A stretch of 64,000 bases of DNA from Spirosoma radiotolerans (GTDB lineage: Bacteria > Bacteroidota > Bacteroidia > Cytophagales > Spirosomataceae): assembly GCF_000974425.1 (NCBI RefSeq), contig NZ_CP010429.1:4030001-4094000 (forward strand). Direction: 5' to 3'. This document shows, piece after piece, positions 51,322 to 60,221 of the stretch; the first letter of the stretch is position 1, and every line of letters starts with the position of its first letter. Under the pieces are notes generated by a model. It searched no databases, was not told the DNA's origin, and worked only from the letters and a program-made list of their open reading frames with translations. Position numbers and translations under genes: made by a program.

Positions 51322-51406
51322 CACAGGGTACGGTTTAAGGGTTTGCACGACAAACCTTGTCAATACAATTCCGTATCCATAAACCAAATACCGAGATTTA
51401 ATCATT

Positions 51407-51721
51407 ATGGCAACAAATCCATCGATTATTACCCGCAATAGCGACAAGATAGCGGGTCAAACCGGGAATCTGTACGAATCGGTATCGATCATTTCGAAAC
51501 GCGCTCGTCAGATTGCAACCAAAAACAAAGAAGAGTTAAGCAACAAATTGTCGGAATTCGTTTCGGCGGTTGATAACCTCGAAGAAGTTTTTGAAAACCG
51601 CGAACAGATCGAAATTTCGAAGTTTTACGAGCGCATGCCGAAACCAACCTCTATTGCAACCGATGAGTTTCTGGAGGGTAAAGTTTACTGGCGCTACAGC
51701 GACGAGGACGCTCAACAATAA
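51407..51721 (+). CDS. rpoZ: RNA polymerase omega subunit (Rpb6/RpoZ family)
   Basis: 104-aa omega subunit that helps assemble and stabilise the beta-prime subunit of RNA polymerase. The Bacteroidota form is visible: ITRNSDKIAGQTGNLYES, then VSIISKRARQIATKNKEEL, where the R-A-R-Q-I helix is the family core, and a C-terminal acidic tail. It lies 85 bp after bamD in the conserved gene string. A hairpin separates it from coaBC. Confidence 0.92.
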   Translation: MATNPSIITRNSDKIAGQTGNLYESVSIISKRARQIATKNKEELSNKLSEFVSAVDNLEEVFENREQIEISKFYERMPKPTSIATDEFLEGKVYWRYSDEDAQQ

Positions 51722-51742
51722 TACTTCATGGTATAAACTTTT

Positions 51743-51774
51743 AATGACCGCACGGTATAGGCTGTGCGGTCATT
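51743..51774 (+). terminator. Hairpin between rpoZ and coaBC
   Basis: AATGACCGCAC (51743-51753) is exactly inverted at 51764-51774 and followed by a weak T-rich tail. May attenuate transcription into coaBC. Confidence 0.65.
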
Positions 51775-51837
51775 GGTGTTTTAATTGGCTGGCGTTTAAG
51801 GCCACAACTTGTTGTAAATCTCACTTCAACACTTTTT

Positions 51838-53061
51838 ATGTCAGTAGCGGGCAAGCGAATTCTTTTGGGAGTTACGGGTAGCATTTCAGCCTACAAATCG
51901 GCCCTGCTGGTTCGGCTGTTGGTGAAAGCAGGCGCCGAGGTACAGGTCGTCATGACCGATTCAGCCCAGCAGTTTATAACACCCCTTACGCTGGCCACTC
52001 TGTCCAAACGGCCCGTGCTATCCGCGTTTGTGAATACCCAAAGCGATCGTCCTGGCGATGGCAGCTGGAATAATCACGTGGATCTCGGTCTCTGGGCCGA
52101 TGCCCTTGTGATAGCACCCGCTTCAGCTCATATAATAGCCCGCTGTGCCACAGGGCTTTGCAATGATTTACTATCAGCTATCTATCTGTCAGCCCGTTGT
52201 CCGGTCTTTTTTGCGCCAGCCATGGATGTCGACATGTATCATCATCGAACTACGGTTGACAACCTACGCCGACTCGAATCATTTGGCAACCACATTATAG
52301 AGGCTGAGTACGGCGAATTAGCCAGTGGATTAATTGGGGAAGGCCGACTGGCTGAACCAGAACTCATTCTGGCGAAGCTCAATGCGTTCTGGGCAGTGCC
52401 TTCAGCGCCGTCAGGTTTATCCGGAAAGCGGGTATTGATCACGGCAGGGCCAACTCAGGAACCCATTGACCCGGTTCGATACATCAGCAATCACTCAACG
52501 GGCAAAATGGGTTATGCCATTGCTAATGCTTTTGCCAAAGCGGGTGCCATCGTTACCCTGGTGAGTGGGCCAACATCCTTGCCCCTCCCCGATCCGTCTA
52601 TTCAGCGGGTTGATGTTCGCTCGGCGCAGGAGATGTTTGAGGCTACACAGATGGCCTTCGCCGACGCCGATATTGTGGTGTTGAGCGCGGCCGTTGCTGA
52701 TTACACGCCCGCCCACCCCGCCGATCAGAAAATAAAGAAAAAAGAAACATTCTTTTCACTGGAGCTGACCAAGACTACTGATATTGCGGCCACGCTTGGC
52801 ACCCGCAAACAGCCGGGACAGTTGATGATGGGTTTTGCGCTGGAAACAGATAATGAACGCGAGAACGCATTGAAAAAACTTTACGCTAAAAACTTAGACT
52901 GGATTGTATTAAATTCACTTCGCGATTTAGGAGCGGGCTTTGGGCACGACACCAACAAAATCACCGTTATTGATAAAGACGAACAAATCCATGAATTTGC
53001 CCTAAAATCGAAGGATGAAGTGGCACAGGATTTGGTAAGTTTAGTTAAGAAATCGCTCTGA
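51838..53061 (+). CDS. coaBC: Phosphopantothenoylcysteine decarboxylase/synthetase CoaBC
   Basis: 407-aa bifunctional coenzyme A biosynthesis enzyme. The N-terminal FMN-dependent CoaC domain shows GSISAYKSALLVRLL, the catalytic NNHVDLGLWADALVIAPASA (two adjoining segments) and the substrate loop APAMDVDMYHH. The C-terminal CoaB domain, from about residue 190, couples 4'-phosphopantothenate to cysteine with CTP: TAGPTQEPIDPVRYI, NHSTGKMGYAIA, AAVADYTP and the lysine region KIKKKE. CoaX, an earlier step of the same pathway, is encoded at 59368. It is followed by the DUF4835 gene after 35 bp. Confidence 0.97.
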   Translation: MSVAGKRILLGVTGSISAYKSALLVRLLVKAGAEVQVVMTDSAQQFITPLTLATLSKRPVLSAFVNTQSDRPGDGSWNNHVDLGLWADALVIAPASAHIIARCATGLCNDLLSAIYLSARCPVFFAPAMDVDMYHHRTTVDNLRRLESFGNHIIEAEYGELASGLIGEGRLAEPELILAKLNAFWAVPSAPSGLSGKRVLITAGPTQEPIDPVRYISNHSTGKMGYAIANAFAKAGAIVTLVSGPTSLPLPDPSIQRVDVRSAQEMFEATQMAFADADIVVLSAAVADYTPAHPADQKIKKKETFFSLELTKTTDIAATLGTRKQPGQLMMGFALETDNERENALKKLYAKNLDWIVLNSLRDLGAGFGHDTNKITVIDKDEQIHEFALKSKDEVAQDLVSLVKKSL

Positions 53062-53096
53062 TAAACAGGTATATAGCGACTACACCGCTAGAAATA

Positions 53097-54002
53097 ATGA
53101 AAGCAATACGAATCGCCCTGCTGTTGAGTTGCCTGATTGGTTCCGTCCAGGCTCAGGAATTAAATTGTCAGGTAACCGTCAACTCAGATCAGTTATTTGC
53201 TCAGCAAAAAACTGATTTCGCCTATTTAAACCAGTTGAAGGGGATTATCACCGAATTCATGAACAACCGGCGCTGGAGCAATGATCAGTTTGGCGTTTCG
53301 GAACGGATCAACTGCTCGCTAAACATAAACCTGCTGAAATCATTGACACAAGGTGTATTTGAAGCAACGGCACAGATTACAGTGACGCGACCAGTGTATG
53401 GCACGAACTATGAAACAACCACTTTTACTTATGTCGACCGGGCGTTTAACTTTGTTTATCTGCCAACAACGCCTGTCTATTTCCGGGACAATCAATTCAC
53501 CGACGATTTAACATCTCTTCTGGCCTTTTATGCCAATGTGATCCTGGCCGTCGATTATGACACCTTCAGTAAGCAGGGGGGAAATCCGTATGTGCAACGG
53601 GCTTATACGATCACAAACCTGGCTCAGCAAGGCTCGGCAAATGGAGCCTGGCAAAACGGAGGAGATCGCAGAAACCGGTACTGGCTTATCGAAAATATGC
53701 AGAACCAACAGCTAATTCCTTTTCGGGATGGCTTGTATACTTATCACCGGCAAGGGCTGGACGTTTTTGCCTCGAACCCCGTACAGGTACGGAAACAGAC
53801 ACTTGCCTTACTGTCTACCATCCGCACGATTGGTTTACAGTTGCCAAACTCCGTCCTGATTAGCTCGTTCTTCGAGGCTAAATGGCTGGAGTTGTATAAC
53901 ATACTATATGAAGGTACACCTGCAGAGCGAAAGCAAGCATTCGATTTACTTTCTTATCTGGACCCAGGCAAGACCGAAAACTACCGAAAATTAATACAGT
54001 AA
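53097..54002 (+). CDS. DUF4835-family exported protein
   Basis: 301-aa periplasmic or outer-membrane-associated protein. Signal peptide MKAIRIALLLSCLIGSVQAQ. DUF4835 text includes ELNCQVTVNSDQ, IITEFMNNRRWSNDQFG, FNFVYLPTTPVYFRDNQFTD (adjoining) and LAFYANVILAVDYDTFSKQGG. The family is confined to Bacteroidota and always sits near recN and coaBC; some recent annotations name it PorD, a T9SS protein. I cannot verify that from sequence. The length is normal for the family. Confidence 0.9.
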   Translation: MKAIRIALLLSCLIGSVQAQELNCQVTVNSDQLFAQQKTDFAYLNQLKGIITEFMNNRRWSNDQFGVSERINCSLNINLLKSLTQGVFEATAQITVTRPVYGTNYETTTFTYVDRAFNFVYLPTTPVYFRDNQFTDDLTSLLAFYANVILAVDYDTFSKQGGNPYVQRAYTITNLAQQGSANGAWQNGGDRRNRYWLIENMQNQQLIPFRDGLYTYHRQGLDVFASNPVQVRKQTLALLSTIRTIGLQLPNSVLISSFFEAKWLELYNILYEGTPAERKQAFDLLSYLDPGKTENYRKLIQ

Positions 54003-54067
54003 AGCGTAATCAGGGAGTAAATTTGTCTTTATCGCTGTTACCTATTTACTGCTAACCATCACTGATT

Positions 54068-55741
54068 TTGCTTTCGCATTTACTCATAAAAAACTATGCG
54101 TTAATTGACGAACTCGAGCTTTCGCCCGACCGTGAACTCAATATTGTCACGGGGGAAACAGGAGCCGGGAAGTCAATTATATTGGGGGCTATCGGGTTGC
54201 TGCTTGGCAATCGGGCCGATACGCGGGTGTTGTATAACCCCGAACAGAAATGTATCATCGAGGGTACCATTGGGGTATCCGGCTATCAGATCGAACGAAT
54301 CTTTGAAGAAGAAGAGCTGGATTATTCGGATTCCTGCATCGTTCGGCGCGAAATTGGCGTGAGTGGAAAGTCACGGGCGTTTGTCAACGACACGCCCGTT
54401 AATCTGGAGACGCTTCGGCGCGTCACCAGCCAGATGATGGACATCCACTCCCAGCATGATTCGGTTTTGCTGGGCTCTAATGAATATCAGTTAGAGATTG
54501 TTGACACTTATGCCCAAAACGAAGCGCAACTTCGTGCATATCGTTCTGACTATCAAGCTTACCGGGCAAAAAAAACGCATTATGATCAGCTGCAGGCCGA
54601 AGCGTCGGCCATGCGCAAAGAGTTTGATTACAACAACTTCCTGTACGAAGAGCTGGTCAAAGCGCAGTTGGTACCCGATGAACAGGAATCGCTCGAACAG
54701 GAATTGACGATTCTTGAAAATGCCGAAGACATTAAGGAACGTCTGCAGGTAGCGTATGAATACCTGGATAACACGGAACAGTCGGTTATTGATTTTTTGA
54801 AAGGTACAGTCAGCAACCTGGCGTATATCAGTAAATTATCGAATCAGTACGAGCAATTATTGCAACGGGCGCAAAGCAGTCTGATTGAGTTACGTGATTT
54901 GGCGGATGAAATCAGCATCGAACAGGATCGCGTCGACATTGATGATACCCGCGCTGAAACCATTCGCGAACGGCTTAACCTGATGTATCAGCTTCAGACA
55001 AAACACCAGGTAAAAGACGTAGCGGCTCTGATTGCCCTACGTGATGAACTTGGCCTGAAGGTGAGCAAAGTGTTAAACCTAGACGATGCCCTGACGGATG
55101 CGAAAGCCCAGGCCGACGCAGCTCGTGCCCAGCTTCAAAGCAGTGCCAACGCCCTATCGGCCTCCCGAAACACTGTTCTTCAACCGATAGAAACCGAAAT
55201 CGGCCACTTATTGAATGACCTCGGTATGCCCAATGCATCCTTGAAAATTCATGCCGAAACCGGTAAGCCCACGCCAACGGGTGTCGATACGATTTCGTTC
55301 CTGTTTAGTGCTAACAAAGGCGTTAAACCGCAACAGTTAAAAAATGTGGCATCGGGTGGTGAATTTTCGCGCCTGATGATGGCCATTAAATACATACTGG
55401 CAAGCAAACGCTCTTTACCCACAATCGTCTTCGATGAAATTGATGCCGGTGTATCAGGCGAGATTGCGATTAAAATGGGCAATATGATGCGCGATATGGC
55501 GCATAGTCACCAGATTATCGCCATTACGCACCTCCATCAGATAGCTGGTCAGGGCACTGCACACTACTTTGTTTACAAAGACCACTCGGCGGCTAAAACA
55601 GTCAGTCGTATTAAGAAATTAACGCTCGACGAGCGCGTCAATGAAATTGCCCAGATGATCGGCGGCAAGAATCCATCGGCCAGCGCACTTAAGAATGCTC
55701 GTGAAATTTTAAAACAACGAGCTGTGTCAACAGCCCGATAA
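54068..55741 (+). CDS. recN: DNA repair ATPase RecN
   Basis: 557-aa SMC-like ATPase that acts in double-strand-break repair. N-terminal LLIKNYALIDELELS and Walker A TGETGAGKSIILGAIG (about 30-45). Long coiled-coil arms occupy about 150-370. The ABC signature is ASGGEFSRLMMAIKY and Walker B TIVFDEIDAGVSG, with the D loop and H-containing IAITHLHQIAGQG. All motifs are intact. Start TTG at 54068, as homologues begin MLxHLLIKNYALI. A terminator overlaps the stop codon. Confidence 0.96.
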   Translation: MLSHLLIKNYALIDELELSPDRELNIVTGETGAGKSIILGAIGLLLGNRADTRVLYNPEQKCIIEGTIGVSGYQIERIFEEEELDYSDSCIVRREIGVSGKSRAFVNDTPVNLETLRRVTSQMMDIHSQHDSVLLGSNEYQLEIVDTYAQNEAQLRAYRSDYQAYRAKKTHYDQLQAEASAMRKEFDYNNFLYEELVKAQLVPDEQESLEQELTILENAEDIKERLQVAYEYLDNTEQSVIDFLKGTVSNLAYISKLSNQYEQLLQRAQSSLIELRDLADEISIEQDRVDIDDTRAETIRERLNLMYQLQTKHQVKDVAALIALRDELGLKVSKVLNLDDALTDAKAQADAARAQLQSSANALSASRNTVLQPIETEIGHLLNDLGMPNASLKIHAETGKPTPTGVDTISFLFSANKGVKPQQLKNVASGGEFSRLMMAIKYILASKRSLPTIVFDEIDAGVSGEIAIKMGNMMRDMAHSHQIIAITHLHQIAGQGTAHYFVYKDHSAAKTVSRIKKLTLDERVNEIAQMIGGKNPSASALKNAREILKQRAVSTAR

Positions 55742-55780
55742 TGGATGATGTGCCGGCAAACTCTGGCGCATCATCCATTA
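55739..55780 (+). terminator. Terminator overlapping the recN stop codon
   Basis: TAATGGATGATG (55739-55750) is exactly inverted at 55769-55780, extended to about 16 bp with one G-U pair. The stem includes the recN TAA. Confidence 0.8.
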
Positions 55781-55807
55781 TTATATTGAGTAAACCACCT
55801 ATTTGTA

Positions 55808-56263
55808 ATGCACAAACGCATAGTTCTACTTGCCAGTCTCCTTACATTTTCTGTTTTTTTGGGCGCTTGCCATTCGGATGAGGAAACGGTTAAAGAAACC
55901 GAAAACGAAGTCTTTGCCATTCATGACGAAGTGATGCCTAAGATTGATGACATTATGAAGCTGCGAAAACAACTGAAAAAACGCATTACCTCACTCGATA
56001 GCCTCAAAGCCGGTGGCTCTGCAGCGGCTACTCTGCGCACCGATGAGGAAAAAGAGCAAGCCAGTCGATTGCACCGTAACCTGGATGTGGCCGATAGTTT
56101 GATGATGGATTGGATGGGCCATTACAATGGAGATACGCTCGCTAAACTATCCTCTGACGATGCACTACGCTATTTAAACGGTCAAAAAGACCAAATTACC
56201 GATGTCAAAACAAAAGTTAACACCAGTATCGAACAGGCACGTCAGTTTTTGGGGAAGAAATAA
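55808..56263 (+). CDS. Helical lipoprotein of unknown function
   Basis: 151-aa lipoprotein: signal peptide with lipobox FLGAC (Cys at about 21), followed by an almost wholly helical, charged region (EVMPKIDDIMKLRKQLKK, then a Leu/Asp-rich helix around VADSLMMDWMGHYNG) and a C-terminal helix. Proteins of this kind in Bacteroidota are often labelled viral A-type inclusion protein, which says nothing of function. Its 3' end overlaps the SCO gene by 62 bp, so expression of the two is linked, and it may take part in the same copper or cytochrome function. Confidence 0.82.
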   Translation: MHKRIVLLASLLTFSVFLGACHSDEETVKETENEVFAIHDEVMPKIDDIMKLRKQLKKRITSLDSLKAGGSAAATLRTDEEKEQASRLHRNLDVADSLMMDWMGHYNGDTLAKLSSDDALRYLNGQKDQITDVKTKVNTSIEQARQFLGKK

Positions 56264-56897
56264 TACCTGGTTTCTCCTTATTGGCTCACTCATCACCCTC
56301 GCTTCGTGCAATTCGACGGATAGCAAACTTCCCATTTTGGGCCAGCGGGAGGCCGTCACCAAAACCGTTGACGGCAAATCAGTAACTGATTCCGTTTACC
56401 AGTCCGTTCCGGATTTCAAGTTTGTTAGTCAGTATGGCGATACGGTTACGGCCAAAACGCTCGATAACAAGATTTACGTAGCCGATTTCTTCTTCACCAC
56501 TTGTCCGACAATTTGTCCTAAAATGAAGGTACAATTGAAGCGGGTGTACGAGAAGTTTAAGGGCAATCCTGACGTCATGCTGCTTTCGCACACCATCGAC
56601 CCGGCGCACGATTCAGTATCAGTGCTGAAAGAATTTGCGCAGAACCTGGGCGTAACGGGTCGTCAGTGGTTGTTTGTTACCGGCGACCGCGAGAAAATTT
56701 ACGACATTGGACAGAACAGTTATATGGTAACGGCGCAGGCTGATTCAACAGCACCGGGGGGCGTTGTGCACAGTGGTGCCTTTATTTTAGTCGACAAAGC
56801 CAAGCATATTCGGGGAATTTATGATGGTACGACCGAAACCGGGGTTGACAAATTAATGACCGACATGAATCGGTTGCTAGCCGAGTACAAACCATGA
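56202..56897 (+). CDS. SCO1/SenC-family copper/thiol protein
   Basis: 231-aa membrane- or lipid-anchored thioredoxin-fold protein that delivers copper to, or reduces, the CuA centre of cytochrome oxidases. N-terminal WFLLIGSLITLASC is a lipobox-type signal. The SCO core has FFFTTCPTICPKM (C-x3-C copper site) and the distal histidine in GVVHSGAFILVDK. I could find no other in-frame start before the signal, so ATG 56202 implies a 62-bp overlap in another frame with the preceding gene. The stop overlaps the cytochrome c start by 4 bp (ATGA). Confidence 0.92.
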   Translation: MSKQKLTPVSNRHVSFWGRNNTWFLLIGSLITLASCNSTDSKLPILGQREAVTKTVDGKSVTDSVYQSVPDFKFVSQYGDTVTAKTLDNKIYVADFFFTTCPTICPKMKVQLKRVYEKFKGNPDVMLLSHTIDPAHDSVSVLKEFAQNLGVTGRQWLFVTGDREKIYDIGQNSYMVTAQADSTAPGGVVHSGAFILVDKAKHIRGIYDGTTETGVDKLMTDMNRLLAEYKP

Positions 56898-57316
56898 ACA
56901 GATGCCTGAGCGGACTTGTCGGTATCCTTTTTGTCTCTATTTCTCTTGTGTCGTGTCAGACCGACGAAGAAATCAAGCGGCAGCGGTACATTACAGAAGG
57001 TATTCTTATTTTCAAAAATAATTGCGCCAACTGCCACCAGGATAAGGGCCAGGGAGTTGCCTCGCTTTATCCGCCTATTGCCGGGTCAGATTATTTAAGG
57101 GATAAGAAGAGCGTAATCTGTTTGATTCGGTATGGCCAGCAGGGTAAGATTGTGGTCAATGGCAAAGTTTACAACCGGCCCATGCCCGCGCAACCTCAAC
57201 TTAGTGATCTGGAGGTGGCTGAGTTAATTACTTATATGTATAATGAATGGGGGGGCGAAACGAAATTGACGAACGTAAAAGACGTTACGCCCATTTTGAA
57301 TGCGTGCAAAAAGTAG
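56894..57316 (+). CDS. Mono-heme cytochrome c lipoprotein
   Basis: 140-aa c-type cytochrome. Signal peptide with lipobox LVSC anchors it to the membrane. The heme motif is CANCH (about residue 45), and the axial methionine is most likely in NRPMPAQPQLSD. Length and layout fit class I cytochromes that donate electrons to terminal oxidases. It is translationally coupled to the SCO gene (4-bp overlap), consistent with a small respiratory operon. Confidence 0.93.
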   Translation: MNRCLSGLVGILFVSISLVSCQTDEEIKRQRYITEGILIFKNNCANCHQDKGQGVASLYPPIAGSDYLRDKKSVICLIRYGQQGKIVVNGKVYNRPMPAQPQLSDLEVAELITYMYNEWGGETKLTNVKDVTPILNACKK

Positions 57317-57333
57317 GTAATAGCTGACAGAGG

Positions 57334-57924
57334 TCAAATTCCGCCTTCCATGTTGAATATACCCGTCGGTTTGCGGATCGAGTATTGACTAAAGTCCTGA
57401 TTCGCGTCCAGCCCAATTCCATAAAGTTTTTCACCGGTTAGCTGGCTCAGAATAGTCACTCGCTTATCGGTAAAGACTTTTTTGGTTTGTGGTTTCCAGT
57501 TTAGTTCTGGGGTGAGTAGCTTTTCCTGCTTTTGCTTATTAACGACGACCACGTTTCCCATCACAATGTATAAATCTTTAGCCTTGTCATACTGGCCCGA
57601 ATCCGATCGGATAGTCGTAACTTCCTCGCCCGTTGGGTTATAAAAAACAATATAGACCGGTTTGGGATAACGTCGATTCTCATTCATGTATCGAAACTGC
57701 TTGGCTGTTGTCAGTTTGACCTTTAATTTAGCCGCTTCGCTGTAGAGCAGGCGTACATCATTGATTTCTTCAATTGGTCCCGAATAGGGATTTACTTTTT
57801 TTGCCTGTTTTTTTTCTTCGCAGGCTGCCAGCGAGAGTACCAGAAGAATAATGAACGACGCGTAAAAAACAGCGCTTACCCGTTCGGCACATCTGCCTTG
57901 CTTCTTGAATGCTACTTTTTCCAT
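57334..57924 (-). CDS. lptC: LPS export protein LptC
   Basis: 196-aa lipoprotein or inner-membrane-anchored protein of the LPS bridge. N-terminal hydrophobic segment with lipobox LSLAAC (Cys near residue 35). The beta-jellyroll follows: RLLYSEAAKLKVKLTTAKQ, YIVFYNPTGEEVTTIRSDSG, KDLYIVMGNVVVVNKQ and LTGEKLYGIGLDANQDFSQY. LptC accepts LPS from the LptBFG ATPase and passes it to LptA. Gene order coaX-OMP-lptC on one strand is typical of Bacteroidota. It converges on the cytochrome c gene with 17 bp between. Confidence 0.9.
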   Translation of the reverse strand: MEKVAFKKQGRCAERVSAVFYASFIILLVLSLAACEEKKQAKKVNPYSGPIEEINDVRLLYSEAAKLKVKLTTAKQFRYMNENRRYPKPVYIVFYNPTGEEVTTIRSDSGQYDKAKDLYIVMGNVVVVNKQKQEKLLTPELNWKPQTKKVFTDKRVTILSQLTGEKLYGIGLDANQDFSQYSIRKPTGIFNMEGGI

Positions 57925-58016
57925 GTAAGTAGTTGATACTGTCAGGTAAACTATCGTTTAGCTTAAAAAGATTAGGTTCTCCGTTATTTGCTTGTTTGCT
58001 TGCCGGAGTACAGACA

Positions 58017-58060
58017 AAAAGCAGATGTCCGCAGAAAATGATCTACGTACACCTGCTTTT
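58017..58060 (-). terminator. Terminator after the outer-membrane protein gene
   Basis: AAAAGCAG (58017-58024) pairs with CTGCTTTT (58053-58060), plus three more pairs after a mismatch. On the minus strand it ends in a T run. Confidence 0.6.
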
Positions 58061-58106
58061 CATTGGCGAGAAAGCGAATTAAATCGTTCGCAATAGCCCT
58101 GGTCAA

Positions 58107-59411
58107 TTAGTCAATAACTGTTTTCCGGAACCAAACGTCGTTTAAGGAGAAGCCAATGCCTATTCGGACATATTGCTCCTTAATTTGTGTCCCGGTCAGC
58201 ACACCCCGCTGCCCGCCAACCAGCGAGAGCGTTACGTGATTGACATAATAAGCGCCCAGAGGAATGGATATACCCAGGCTACCATTTATGTCTGTAAGCT
58301 GCGTACCGTTTGTTTGGTAAGGAAGTTTATTGTACTGAAAGCCAGCGCGGTAGGTTATCAAATCCCGGTAACGGTTCGATGTGGGTTTAGGCGTATACTC
58401 AATACCAGCCCCAACGTTCATGGCGTCGGCAAGATTGCCCGGTCGGTTATCAGCGGTACGGTACTCGCTCCATTTCTGAAAACCGGCATCCACCCCAATC
58501 AGCAAGGTATTTCCCTTTTCAACACTTACACCAAAATGCATTTGTTGCGGCAATGTCGATAACGCATTGGAGTTAAGCCGCGCTGTGTCAGGAGCCGTAA
58601 TGGCTTGTCCAGACAGGGTTGTCTGCTGGTAAATATCGGTTTGGGTTGCCTTAACCCGTATTTGTGGGTCGTAGGTAGCCCCAACGTTCAGCGTCCATGT
58701 ATCATTCAGCTTGGGCCGCCAGGCAGCGCCTAACTTATAGACAATATCGCTATAATTCGTTCTGTTTAAATGGGTTACAAGTAAATCACCGGAACTACTG
58801 AGTGCTGCCCGTGCATCTGACGAGTTGGTGATATTACCAAACAGAAAGGAAGCCTCTACGCCGGCATAAATATTTTTTGTGAGTCGAAATCCGTTAGCAA
58901 ACGTCGCTTTGTTCAATCCTCCCTTACCGGTATAATTATACACAGCCGTGTAAGCAGTACCAGGCACAGCCTCTACGCGCTGAATATTATAATTGACGTA
59001 CGTGTATGGTTTCAGGTTCAGTGAGATGTTCCAGCGGCTGTTGGCCGGAAAAGACAACGCCAGATAACCCAGGTTACCAGCAAAATTGCTCTGGGACTTC
59101 AGGTCATTGCTGATATTTTGTTTAATGGTTTTCGATTGGCTGATCAAGCCTACTTCAAACACGGTAAAACGCGACCGACGAGCCAGCAAAGCGGGATTTT
59201 GCAAATTTAGATAGAATGGATTGGCGTTACTGACGCCCACATCACCCATGCCCATGTTTGTTATATTACCGGGGCTGTATAATTCACCAATGCCCTGGGC
59301 AGAATAAGGGGAGTTACCCAATCCCTGCGCCAATACCATCGGCGATGTCGCGGCAACAGCCAGCAAACTATGCGTTAACGTCTGGCGTATTCGCTTGTAA
59401 ATTCTCAACAT
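58107..59411 (-). CDS. Outer-membrane beta-barrel protein (OmpP1/FadL-like)
   Basis: 434-aa outer-membrane protein. Signal peptide of about 28 residues ending VLAQ. The mature N-terminus NSPYSAQGIGELYSPGNITN and NPFYLNLQNPALLARR resembles FadL/PorV-like barrels. Alternating beta strands run to the end (VTLSLVGGQRG, QYVRIGIGFSLND), although the extreme C-terminus is not a classical Phe. Transported substrate is unknown. Its start lies 44 bp inside the end of coaX, in another frame, so the two are co-expressed. Confidence 0.82.
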   Translation of the reverse strand: MLRIYKRIRQTLTHSLLAVAATSPMVLAQGLGNSPYSAQGIGELYSPGNITNMGMGDVGVSNANPFYLNLQNPALLARRSRFTVFEVGLISQSKTIKQNISNDLKSQSNFAGNLGYLALSFPANSRWNISLNLKPYTYVNYNIQRVEAVPGTAYTAVYNYTGKGGLNKATFANGFRLTKNIYAGVEASFLFGNITNSSDARAALSSSGDLLVTHLNRTNYSDIVYKLGAAWRPKLNDTWTLNVGATYDPQIRVKATQTDIYQQTTLSGQAITAPDTARLNSNALSTLPQQMHFGVSVEKGNTLLIGVDAGFQKWSEYRTADNRPGNLADAMNVGAGIEYTPKPTSNRYRDLITYRAGFQYNKLPYQTNGTQLTDINGSLGISIPLGAYYVNHVTLSLVGGQRGVLTGTQIKEQYVRIGIGFSLNDVWFRKTVID

Positions 59412-60174
59412 TATAGCGTAAAATTCGATTCAACCCAATCAGAACCAATTCAGGAACCACAAATATCGGCGGTTTAAGACGACTTTCAAAGGAAGACGCA
59501 TCACCCCCGCACACCAGAACCACAATCCCCGGCCATTCCCGTCGATAGTTTTCAATTATTCCGTTCATTTCAAACATCAATCCGTTCACTACACCACTCT
59601 GCATGGCCTGTGCCGTATTCTTAGCCGTTAGTGCAGGCCAGCGCTGGTTTATTTCCGCTGGCAGTTCCACCAAAGGAAGCCGGGCCGTTTGCTCATGCAT
59701 GGCCCGAAAACGCATGCGCAGTCCGGGGGATATCAGCCCGCCCTGAAAAACCGCATCCTGGTCGACAAGATCGGCGGTGAGGCAAGTACCCAGATCAAGC
59801 ACCAGACAGGCCTGATCTGGAAACAGCGTTACAGCACCTACTGCGGCTGCTACTCGGTCGGCACCCAGGGTAGCCGGTGTGTCATAGCCTTTACGTATGG
59901 GTACAGCCGTTTGGTTGTCCAGTATCCAGAAGTCGGAACCCAGCTCGGTCAACTGACGGCGAATATCAGTGCCGGGACGACTTGTCGACGAAACCAACAC
60001 GTGCCTGGCGGGGCGCTTGCTAAAGTCAGCAATCAACGCATCAGGCGATTCATACCGGTTAACCTCAATCAATTCCTGCCTCCGAAACCAACCCGTTTTC
60101 AGGCTTGAATTACCCCAGTCGATAACCAAGTTCAACTCCGTCGGAGAAATGGTGTGCGGTTGTTTTGTTTCCAT
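59368..60174 (-). CDS. coaX: Type III pantothenate kinase CoaX
   Basis: 268-aa kinase of the ASKHA fold for the first step of coenzyme A synthesis, phosphorylating pantothenate with ATP. Phosphate 1 motif LVIDWGNSSLKTGWF near the N-terminus, phosphate 2 motif VLDLGTCLTADL (canonical DxGTA-T, here with Cys), the GGLISPGLRMRFRAM segment, and the adenosine-site VVLVCGGDASSF. Length is as usual. The downstream outer-membrane protein gene overlaps it by 44 bp. A 17-bp palindrome lies 31-47 bp ahead of its start. Confidence 0.94.
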   Translation of the reverse strand: METKQPHTISPTELNLVIDWGNSSLKTGWFRRQELIEVNRYESPDALIADFSKRPARHVLVSSTSRPGTDIRRQLTELGSDFWILDNQTAVPIRKGYDTPATLGADRVAAAVGAVTLFPDQACLVLDLGTCLTADLVDQDAVFQGGLISPGLRMRFRAMHEQTARLPLVELPAEINQRWPALTAKNTAQAMQSGVVNGLMFEMNGIIENYRREWPGIVVLVCGGDASSFESRLKPPIFVVPELVLIGLNRILRYNVENLQANTPDVNA

Positions 60175-60204
60175 TCGTATCTGGTAGAGTCAACGTTTGT
60201 TTAG

Positions 60205-60221
60205 ACGACAAAATTTGTCGT
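60205..60221. promoter_or_regulatory. Palindrome ahead of coaX
   Basis: ACGACAAA-A-TTTGTCGT, perfect 8-bp half-sites, 31 bp upstream of the coaX start. Possible operator. Confidence 0.35.
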
